The translations under genes and the position numbers were made by a program. 64,000 nt of DNA from Citrus sinensis (taxonomy: Eukaryota > Streptophyta > Magnoliopsida > Sapindales > Rutaceae), in NCBI RefSeq assembly GCF_022201045.2, contig NC_068562.1:6182001-6246000 (forward strand), in the 5' to 3' direction. Below, piece after piece: positions 11,375 to 20,854 of the stretch. The notes under the pieces were generated by a model. The model was not told the DNA's origin and did not search any database. It saw only the letters and a program-made list of their open reading frames with translations. The first letter of the stretch is position 1, and each line of letters begins with the position of its first letter.

Positions 11375-14135
11375 CTTCATGGACGCATTCTCGGGATACA
11401 ACCAGATCCCCATGTACGAGCCGGATGAGGAGAGCACGGCTTTCATCACTAACCAAGGTCTGTTCTGTTACAGGGTGATGCCATTCGGTCTCAAGAATGC
11501 TGGGGCCACCTATCAAAGGCTGGTGAATAAAGTCTTTAAGCCCTTGATCGGGAAAACCATGGAGGTGTACGTGGACGACATGATCACCAAGTCCAAAATC
11601 CCGAAGGAACATGTCAGACATCTCGAGGAGACGTTCGAGCTTTTGAGGAAGTATAAGATGAAGCTCAACCCGGAGAAGTGTGCTTTTGGGGTCGAGTCAG
11701 GGAAATTCCTGGGATTCATGGTGAGCCATAGGGGGATTGAAGCAAATCCCGAGAAGATCCAGGCGATTGTGCAAATGACGTCTCCTCGAAACCTGAAGGA
11801 GATGCAGAGCCTCACGGGGAGGTTGGCGGCGTTGAGCAGATTCATATCCAAGGCTACAGATAAGTGTCAGCCATTCTTTCAAGTGATGAGGAGGGGAAAG
11901 AAAACGGAATGGACCCCAGAATGCGAGGAAGCCTTCCGGAACTTGAAGCATTACTTGCAGCAAGCTCCGCTACTGTCCACACCGAGGGATGGGGACAAGT
12001 TGAATCTGTATTTGGCGGTATCTGATCGGGCCGCCAGTTCCGTTCTAGTGAGAGAGGAAGAAGGAATTCAGTATCCGATATACTACACCAGCAAGGCCCT
12101 GCTCGACGCTGAGACCAGATACCCAACGATGGAGAAATGGGCACTGGCCCTTGTGGTTGCTGCTCGGAAGTTGAGGCCGTACTTTCAAGCATTCCCGGTC
12201 TCGGTAATAACCAACCAGCCATTGCGTCAAATTCTGCACAAGCCAGATGCCTCTGGTCGGCTCGTCAAATGGACTGTAGAGCTGAGCGAATTCGACATAG
12301 ACTATAAACCCCGCGCGGCGATAAAGGCCCAGGCAATGGCCGATTTCGTAGCTGAGTTCGCGGAGCCCGAAGTATGCTTGGATCAGCAAGATGCAGATAT
12401 AGGCAACGACGAAACTCAAGTATGGCAGATATCTGTGGATGGGTCATCAGGAGAGCGGGGTTCAGGAGCAGGGATTGTCCTGGAAGGCCCAGAGGGGGAG
12501 GAGATCTCTTATGCTGTAAAGTTGGAATTTGCAGCCACAAATAACCAGGCAGAATATGAAGCCTTGATAGCAGGGCTGGAATTGGCTAGGGCCGTGAAAG
12601 CAGACAGAGTTAAGATCAGAACTGATTCCCAGCTGGTTGCGAATCATGTCAGTGAAAGATTCCAACCAAGAGAGGAGAAGATGGAACAGTACCTAAGGAT
12701 AGTCAGGCAGATGATGGGGAAGTTCGAAGCAGTGGAGGTGATACAAATCCCCAGGGAGCAGAATAGTCGAGCAGACATTTTGGCTAGGATGGCAGCCGTA
12801 GCCGACCCAAAAATGCCAAAGTCGGTCCCCCTAGAAGTGAAGTCTCGCCCGAGTATCGAGCAAAATTTGGGGGTGTTGCGGATAGAACAAAAAAGCTCGT
12901 GGAGGGACCCGATAGTTTCATACCTTAGAGACGGGGTCTTACCACCAGATAAGCTACGAGCCCGGAAGATTAGAGCTCAGGCCTCGAGATACACGATGAT
13001 CGATGGGGTACTGTATCGGCGAGGATATACATTACCGTTCCTTCGGTGTTTGGACGATGACGACGCGGATTACGTGCTGAGGGAAGTACATGAAGGAATT
13101 TGCGGAAATCATTCTGGCGGGAGGTCCCTGGCCCACAAGGTTCTAAGGCAGGGATATTTCTGGCCGACGATGCACCAGGATGCGCAAAGGAAGACCAGGA
13201 GCTGTGCAAGCTGCCAGAGTTTTGCAAATTTCTCTAACCAACCACCAGAGAAGCTCACCTCCATGGCCTCCCCTTGGCTATTCGCTCAATGGGGAATTGA
13301 TCTGATCGGCCCATTGCCAAAGGGACGAGGAGCAGCAACACATGCAATAGTTGCTATAGATTACTTCACGAAGTGGATAGAGGTAGAAGCCCTTAGCAGG
13401 ATCACAGAGAAGAAAACAACAGACTTCGTGTGGAGAAACCTGGTCTGTCGATACGGGATCCCATATGCCTTGGTAACGGATAATGGCAGGCAGTTCGATA
13501 ATCACAGCTTCAGGGATTTCTGCCAGAACCTCGGGATAGAGCTGAAGTATTGCTCGCCTGCTCACCCTCAATCGAATGGACAAGTAGAAGCAGCCAACAA
13601 GACAGTCAAGAGGCTTCTGAAAACCAGGCTCGGAGCAAAAAAGGGTGCGTGGGTTGACGAGCTGTCAGGTGTGCTATGGGCATACAGAACAACCCACAAA
13701 ACCGCAACTGGGGAGACACCGTTCGCTTTGGCTTTTGGACATGAAGCGGTCGTACCGGCTGAGGTAGGAACGACCACACACCGGACAGATTATTTCAATG
13801 AACAGGAGAACGACGAGCAGATATGTTTGAATCTTGATCTGCTAATGGAGAGGAGGGAACAAGCAGCCGAGCGATCAGTCACTTACCAGCAGAGGGTGGC
13901 TCGGTATTATAACCAGAAGGTGAACATACGGCAATTCAGGGTCGGAGACTGGGTACTGAGAAGAGTGAATCAGAGCACCAAAGATTCGACTCAAGGAGTG
14001 CTGGGACCGAATTGGGAAGGGCCGTATAGAGTCAAGCAGATAGCGGGGCCCGGGGCTTACAAGCTGGTCCGCGCGGACGGCCACGAAGTGAAACGCCCAT
14101 GGAACGCAGCACACCTCCGAAAATACTTCCAGTAA
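11326..14135 (+). pseudogene. Retrotransposon RT-RNase H-aRNase H-integrase (3' part of gag-pol)
   Basis: Meaningful coding resumes near 11,326 with KIDQLVDSTAG and runs to TAA at 14,135. The RT palm has FMDAFSGYNQI and the catalytic YVDDM (about 11,568-11,582). The Ty3-type RNase H follows (YYTSKALLDAETRYPTMEK). A second, archaeal-type RNase H begins with SVDGSSGERGSGAGIVL near 12,430 and includes the NNQAEYEALIAGL helix. Integrase has an H-H-C-C zinc finger (HEGICGNHSGG...CASC) and the D, D, E core (GIDLIGP, VTDNGRQF, GQVEAANK). The upstream ATG at 11,271 is out of frame with RT homology, so it is not a true start. Cut off from gag by the frameshift. Confidence 0.93.
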
Positions 14136-14277
14136 GACTTGCTCACATTTTAAAGCAATTTCTGCTCATGCTGTTTATCTTTTATTTTTATGTTTTATGT
14201 CCGAACAATTTCATGTAAGTCAAATCCTGCCATTAATGGAACGTCGACGAATTTCATTCGCTTGAAACCGAAAAAAA

Positions 14278-15072
14278 TCCTAAGGCATGCAAAGGCTCGC
14301 AAAGTCTCAGAGCCTGTCTTATGGCGAGACAGAAGCCAAGCATGCCGGGATCTGCTCGGCCACGAGAAGGCAGGCATGCCGGGATCTGCTCGGCCACGAG
14401 AAGGCAGCAGAATCCAAATCGTTTAAAGAAAATCCTAAGGCATGCAAAGGCTCGCAAAGTCTCAGAGCCTGTCTTATGGCGAGACAGAAGCCAAGCATGC
14501 CGGGATCTGCTCGGCCACGAGAAGGCAGCAGAATCCAAATCGTTTAAAGAAAATCCTAAGGCATGCAAAGGCTCGCAAAGTCTCAGAGCCTGTCTTATGG
14601 CGAGACAGAAGCCAAGCATGCCGGGATCTGCTCGGCCACGAGAAGGCAGCAGAATCCAAATCGTTTAAAGAAAATCCTAAGGCATGCAAAGGCTCGCAAA
14701 GTCTCAGAGCCTGTCTTATGGCGAGACAGAAGCCAAGCATGCCGGGATCTGCTCGGCCACGAGAAGGCAGCAGAATCCAAATCGTTTAAAGAAAATCCTA
14801 AGGCATGCAAAGGCTCGCAAAGTCTCAGAGCCTGTCTTATGGCGAGACAGAAGCCAAGCATGCCGGGATCTGCTCGGCCACGAGAAGGCAGCAGAATCCA
14901 AATCGTTTAAAGAAAATCCTAAGGCATGCAAAGGCTCGCCAAGTCTCAGAGCCTGTCTTATGGCGAGACAGAAGCCAAGCATGCCAGGATCTGCTCGACC
15001 ACGAGATGGCGAGCAGAATCCCCAAGCATACCAGGATCTGCTCGACCACGAGAAGGCGAGCCGAATCCCAAG
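14278..15072 (+). repeat. 121-bp tandem repeat array, about six units
   Basis: Units begin TAAGGCATGCAAAGGCTCGC at 14,281, 14,436, 14,557, 14,678, 14,799 and 14,920. Spacing is exactly 121 bp except for the first unit, which carries an extra internal 34-bp duplication of the GCATGCCGGGATCTGC part. The last unit degenerates. Each unit contains GTCTTATGGCGAGAC, a short inverted repeat. The array follows pol, where Tat/Ogre-type elements often carry arrays. Open frames across it on both strands arise because the unit lacks stops in some frames. Confidence 0.95.
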
Positions 15073-15271
15073 CATTGAAGAACCTTCGGAGGCATGTGGT
15101 AAAAACCATGAGCCAAGCCGGAATCCGCTCGTCTAGACAGAGACAAGCAGATTCTCAAACAAAAATTAACTCATAATTACAACACAAGAAAGTAATCAAA
15201 AAAAATATATATATATCCTTATTAATTGGTTAATGATTAACAGAGGGGATAATCTTCATGAACATTATCCG

Positions 15272-17341
15272 TTACAACAAAAGAAATATATCAAAAAGAC
15301 GGCGGATCTGTGAGCCGAGCAGCATCGGTTGGCTGGACCTCCTCAGGTGCGAGGGGGGTATCGCCAGTTGCGTCCGGGGGGTGCTCGCCCCGCCAACCTC
15401 AGCAGGGACTCCACGAGGAGGAGAGTTTTCCTCCTCAATCACGATCGGCTCTACCCCCTCGGCATCTTCCTTGGCCGCCTCCTCATCCATATGCCGAGCA
15501 ACGCCAGCTGCAAGGTCATCCATCTTGAGGTCAGGGTGTTGCTTCCCGAGGACGGCCATGATGCAACGATAGGAATGCCGGAGTCCCTGGTCGTACTGGT
15601 TGTCGGCCTCCCTCTCCAAGTTCTCGACCTGAGCTCGGTGGGAGTCACGGAGAGACTCGAGCTGAGCCTCATACATAGCCTTCTGCCTTTGCAAATCCTC
15701 CTTGACCTTGGTAAACTCCTCCTCGAGGGTAATGGCTTTTGCTTGAGCAAGTGATTCTTGCTCTATCAGCTTCAGATTCTCGAGATTCAGCTCCCCTGCT
15801 TTCTTCTCGGCAACGTCAGCTCTGTTCGTCGCCGATTGGATATCCTCCTTCATCTTCCGGTCGTAGCGGCCAACCTTAGCCTTGTAATAGGTGGTCATAC
15901 AGCTGAGGTGGAAAGCGCTATGCTGCATGGCCCCCACCAGCTCACCCAAGGTGCGGCCGTCAAAGGCCTCCAGGTCCCTCTTGCTCACGGATTTAGTTAA
16001 CTCATTGAGGTAAGGGACCAGATGTTCTGCTCGGCTGTCCGGTAAGCGAGGTCGAGGCCCGACAGGAGGAGAAGAGGTAGCAGGATCTGTGGCTACTCCA
16101 CTAGCTTCCCCGACTTCTACAGGAGCCGGAGGTAAAATCTTCAAGGCTGGGGCCTGCTGCACGATGTTGGCCCGCTTCGCGGTAGGGGCATCCTTACTCT
16201 CGTCCCTCTTCGTGGTCGGAGGTCGAGAACGTTTTCGGGTCAGAGCCCCAATCACAGCGTCCTCCATCCTATGGCCAGGAAGTATCAAACGAGACTCGAG
16301 CAAGTTGTATGTGGATATCAGTTCCCGGCTCGAGCAGGAATTGACTAGCACAGCCTCAACCCGTTTGAGCGGGCCAGGTCGGAGTGGGAAATGAACGCCC
16401 CAAGAAACTACAACATAAACAGACACTTGGTTAGAAACAAGCCAATGAAACAAGAACAATTATGGATACAAGGCATCTGGAGCGAGCAGGCAACCTGGGA
16501 CCGTGAAACGGGGTGGGACCCGATAATCCTTCCCGTCCACTTGTGCGACCTGACCCCAAGGACCCCCAGCAAAAAAGAACTTTCTCTTCCAATTCCCACC
16601 ACCACCAGTAGGGAGGTCGGTTATAGGTTTCCTGCTCTTGGTGCTAGATTGGAAGTAGTACCAGCCGGCATCTTTGGGGCTGCTCTTTAGCTGGTACAGG
16701 TGCTTCACCTCATCAACCGTGGGCTCGCTTTGGCAACATCTGTCCCACAATATGAACAGACCAGAGAGCACTCTCCACCCGTTGGGATTCAGCTGACCAG
16801 GAGCTAAATTTAGCCCGTTAAGTATCCGGGCAAAGTAAGGTTGCAAGGGACACCTCAGCCCGTACTTAAAGCTGTCCAGATACAGGGTAACATATCCCCT
16901 AGGAGGCCGGCTGGGAGCATCCTTCTTTCCCGGGACCTTAAGAAGTATCTCGCCAGGAATGCTATACCTCAGCCGGAGGTCCTCGAGCTCATCAAACGTG
17001 GTCGTGCACGTCATGTAATCAATAGCATAATCCCGCGATAGGGCTCTACCTCCTATTGTACTCCTCCCCTCTCGTCGCGGCGTCCCCGATGGGGACGCCT
17101 CACCAGAATCATCTCCTCGACCCTCACTCAAAGTATCCTCGGAGTCAGAAGATCCGTCCTCACCATTACTCCCGCTTGTAGAGGTCGTTTGGGGAGACAT
17201 GCTCCTAGCACTAGTCCTGACACTAGGCCTAACAGGCTCTAAGGGGACCTCGGGGTCAAAGGCGGGATTGGTGAGCAGACTAGGCAGGAAGTCCAACTCG
17301 TCGTCATCAACCTCAACGACCTTCTCTTTGCCTTTCGACAT
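15272..17341 (-). CDS. Spliced antisense retrotransposon gene (gypsy-type transposon domain protein)
   Basis: Minus-strand gene inside the element. Exon 1 is 17341-16495 and exon 2 is 16407-15272, with an 87-bp intron (donor CCCAG/GTTGCC, acceptor TTGTAG/TTTCTTGG). Splicing removes the in-frame TAA at 16462-16460 and keeps the frame, giving about 660 residues. The N-terminus is acidic and Ser-rich (MSKGKEKVVEVDDDELDF). At about residues 150-200 the segment FKYGLRCPLQPYFARILNGL...LNPNGWRVLSGLFILW resembles the putative gypsy-type transposon domain (PF04195-like). The C-terminal half is a long charged coiled coil (about 400-560). Tat-clade elements commonly carry such an antisense ORF of unknown function. 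Frame maintenance over 660 codons suggests it is or was translated. Confidence 0.85.
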
Positions 17342-17804
17342 TCCCTAAACTCTAACCACAACACCTCCAACTACTACCCAAACGAAAGAAAAAAAAGAAG
17401 TTATCTGCAAACTATTCGAGACCGAGGAGAGAGAGGTAATACCTGAAGTACCGCTTCAATCGGAGAAAGGCAAGGGGGGGGCTTCGTGCCGGAACTTCTT
17501 TGCCGGAGAAACAGAGACGTAGACGGAGACAGAGTGAATGGTGAATATGCCGTTCGAGAGGATTTGGCTTTCCAAATGAGGACGGACTCTTGGGTTGCCA
17601 GCATATAATTGCGCCGAATCCCGAGGATCTCGTAACCGTCGGTTTGAAATTCAAATGGAGGGGGGGATTTCTGCCACGTCACCTCGTCCGCAATTAAATG
17701 CGACATGACTCCTGGCAGCCTTTTCCAAACCCACGCGAGCGAGTACTATCGAGTTTCTACTGCTGGTCCACTACATTACCCAACACCAGAAACTGGGGGA
17801 CCGG
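17342..17804. other. Region between antisense ORF and 3' LTR; presumed antisense promoter and polypurine tract
   Basis: Must contain the 5' leader and probably the promoter of the antisense gene. The minus strand has a possible CAG/GTATTACC donor near 17,452. Just before the 3' LTR, AAACTGGGGGACCGG (17,790-17,804) is the best but interrupted candidate polypurine tract for plus-strand DNA priming. No other gene supported. Confidence 0.45.
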
Positions 17805-18623
17805 TGTTTGGGAGGGATACTGTTTGGGACAAATGCGTCGAAGGGACCAGGAATGACGAGCTGATATCTGATGGCGGAGTTCTGCGAACCGGTGTGTTCC
17901 GTTAAAGCCTGGCGCGTGGAAGAACAGGAGCAGAAATATCCTGCTCGTCCACGATGTTGTCGTCCGCGAGGCCAATTCCTATAAGAGGCATAAGGCCATT
18001 CCGGCTAGAGATCGAGAGGCGAGGAGACCCGGTCGACGGCAGTTGGCAAGACGTGCTCTCCAGCACGAGAATCTAGGCACAACAGCCACGCTTTCCCCAG
18101 AACCGCGACGTAACACGCAAGATCTCACAGAACCATGACAGCCACACTTTCCCCAGAACCGTGGCGTAACACGCAAGGTCTCACAGAGCCATGGCAGCCA
18201 CGCTTTCCCCTGAACCGTGGCGTAACACGCTAGATCCCATGTTTTGCCCATAACGCAGCAGTTGGAGTCCCATACCGTCTCGAAAAGAGCGGAAGACTGA
18301 GATTCAGAGGAAGCCTATAAAAATGTAGCCAACGAAGGTAAAAGGGTTGGCATTCTTGAGATTAGAAGAGAAAAAAAACCTAAAAAGAAGAGAAAACCAC
18401 AAAAAACGCCATAAGACCTGTGGCAAGCTTTTCCCGAACCTTCATATCTGACTTGAGCGTCGGAGGGTTTGCGCCGGGAAAACAACCGGCGTACTCTGAC
18501 TTATCTGTGTACGCAGGGACCTCTGGAGAAGAAGCCTGGCGAGGAGACCTCCTGGTCGTGACGAAGTTGATCGAGCAGAGATCCTGATCGTAGAACGAGG
18601 AGAACCGGAATCTCGCATCAACA
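17805..18623 (+). repeat. 3' LTR
   Basis: Same TGTTTGGGAGGG...CATCAACA ends as the 5' LTR, with only six substitutions seen. It contains the same three 56-bp repeats and the TATA-like box. Followed directly by AACGA. Confidence 0.95.
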
Positions 18624-18628
18624 AACGA
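18624..18628. repeat. Target-site duplication (right), AACGA
   Basis: Identical to 7588-7592 and directly after the 3' LTR. Confidence 0.93.
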
Positions 18629-18918
18629 TAAATCATTTTTATTTTGTGTGTTTATTTTTATAAAATTAATTGTGAAATGAGAATGAGAGTGGTAGGTCCC
18701 ATTCAATTGAAGAATGAAGAACGGAAATTCTTTTTTATGAGAGAGGTGAGAATGAAAATGGGAAAATAAAAATAAGGAAAAAATTGACACTTTTATCCTT
18801 AAAGAAAATTAAAAAAAAATATTTTTTACCTATTTAAATATTAAATATTATTATTATTAAAAAATAATTATTATTTGTTTCATAATAATAATAATAATAA
18901 ATTATAGTATTGCGCTTA

Positions 18919-19585
18919 GGCTATGTTTGGGAGCAAGGATCAAGTGTAGGAATGGACTAATTTTGGGATTAATCATTTATCCTATATTTGGCAAGCTTTA
19001 TTTTGGATTAGATTAGGGGACTAAATTTGAATTTAGTCTTAAAATCATGGGATTACCAATCGCAATTTACACATGGGTTTAGTTAGGATTAATTTTAAAA
19101 ATAATTTTCTATTTAATTAACTATTACTTGTATATCTAATGTAATATTTAATTTAATAATAACTTATTGAAATTAATCATGAAAATTAATAATACCAGTA
19201 ATTGGTTGCTTTTATATATATTATTTCAAACTTTTTGATAAAATAAAATATATTTAAAATGTGTAATAAAAATTAAATTAAATATCTAAACAATTTTTAA
19301 TTTAATTTAGTCTAATTTATATTTTGTTTATCATAATCATGATTACCTATTAACTAATTTTCTATACATTTAATTTTTTATTATTTGTTTTTTAAATTAA
19401 ATTTAATAATTGTTTTATTATTAAATATTCATGAATAGTTCATATTTATATTTAAATGTCAACTTAAATGCGATTTAATTTCATTAAAATATAATTTAAT
19501 ATAGTTCAATCCAATATTGTACTAAACATAAGGTTGTATTATATAATCAAATTTAATCCAGTCTGATTCCTTGCCAAACATAACC
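18919..19585. mobile_element. Tourist/PIF-Harbinger-like MITE (about 667 bp)
   Basis: The left end GGCTATGTTTGGGAGCAAGGATC pairs with the right end, whose reverse complement reads GGTTATGTTTGGCAAGGAATC. The GG(C/T)..TGTTTGG start is typical of Tourist-like MITEs. The flanks are TTA on the left (18916-18918) and TCA on the right (19586-19588), close to the TTA/TAA duplication of PIF/Harbinger. AT-rich inside, with no coding capacity. Confidence 0.65.
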
Positions 19586-20854
19586 TCAATGTCATATTAA
19601 ACATGCATATATTTTCCTTTTAAAATGTTTACTTATTTGTTTTGTTAGAAAAAAGAATTATAATTTTAACAAAAGGTATTTTAGTAACTTGTAATAATAT
19701 ATTTTGATTATATATATATATATATAAGAATATAGATAATTTCGGTTTCAATTCTAATTCTTACAACTTAAATAACCAACCTATTCTAATATTCTCCATT
19801 CTAATTTGATACCATCCCAATTTTGTTTTAATTGAAAAAAGCACACCATAAATAGTGCTATTAGTACTGTGAATTGTGAGTTCCATCTTTCGAATCATCA
19901 TCCTACAATGTAGAAAAGAGCATAGTAGACTAGGGACAAAGCTTACCGAACGATTTTCGCACTCCGTGGTTCCAATTAAAATGAATGAAAGGCTGACTAG
20001 GATTGGCACAGGCGTCGTGGATTCATGAATTTTAGCTCAAAGCGTGTCAGACTCAGACCGTCCTATCAGCGCACAACTTTAACAAATAAAATAGGAAAGC
20101 GGAATTAATGAAGACAAAATTGCTTGCTTTTGCTACGAGTCATAGAAGCGATGGCAAGTTGGCAACATTGGCAACTTGTTTATTTTCGCTAGAAGCATCA
20201 TCTCACAGTTAATAAATATTCGAGGGAAAGGACATTTTACGCTTGAAGGGTTGTTCTCCCTCGCTGTTTTACACATAATGACATCACCATTCAATAATAA
20301 TAAAACGTATGATGAATGACATCAGTTAGTCTGCAAGTGATTGTATCATCACCAAACCAGTCCACGCAAAGCGCAGAAGATAAGAGTTTATTTATTTCAA
20401 TCGAAGTAGTGGCCGACTAAAAAGGATAGATGCACCGTCCGCCGCTAGTAAAAAACGCACCAGAACAAAACCTTCGATCAAGACATTCGAATCTCTATCA
20501 TTTATATGAAGAAGACAAGTGCTCTTTCCCTTTCTCCACAGGCGTGGAAAGTTGGATTTAGAAATTACAAGTCCAAAAGGAGGAAACTTTCTTTCAACTT
20601 CTGTGTCCCCACCACATTTTATACATCACATAAATTCATGCACTGGGACTCCTCCCTTGACCCTTGGGATAATTTACAACTTATTTCCTAGTAATACATT
20701 ACATGTACTATTTCTTTAAATTAAAGTACTTGACTTATGTGTGTTTGTGTGTGTGTGTGTGTGTATATATGTTTGTGTGTAAGAACGATTATTAATATTG
20801 TGAAGTTGATTGATTGAGTAGGCCAAGGCAAGGCAAGGCAAGAGGCAAGGCGAG
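19586..20854. other. Intergenic / promoter region of the AAA-ATPase gene
   Basis: No gene supported. Contains a (TA)n run near 19,711-19,725, a (TG)n microsatellite at about 20,740-20,766, and a short purine-rich AAGGCAAGGC repeat just before the ATG, probably in the 5' UTR. Confidence 0.5.

Larger units (their letters stand above)
7593..18623 (+). mobile_element. Ty3/gypsy LTR retrotransposon, Tat-type, about 11 kb
   Basis: A complete element bounded by two LTRs and the AACGA duplication. Order: LTR, primer-binding site, gag-protease-RT-RNase H-archaeal-type RNase H-integrase, 121-bp tandem repeat array, spliced antisense ORF, LTR. The second RNase H after the usual one and an extra antisense gene 3' of pol are traits of the plant Tat clade of Ty3/gypsy. 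The LTRs differ at six substitutions over about 818 bp (0.7%), so the insertion is recent. One frame break within RT makes this copy probably non-autonomous. GC content is clearly higher than the AT-rich flanks. Confidence 0.97.

Noticed and set aside
14195..15176. Many overlapping frames of 60-150 codons on both strands
   Set aside because: They are products of the 121-bp tandem repeat, which lacks stops in several frames; no family similarity.
15258..17041. Plus-strand frames of 66-141 codons between pol and the 3' LTR
   Set aside because: Antisense shadows of the spliced minus-strand ORF; no recognisable domains.
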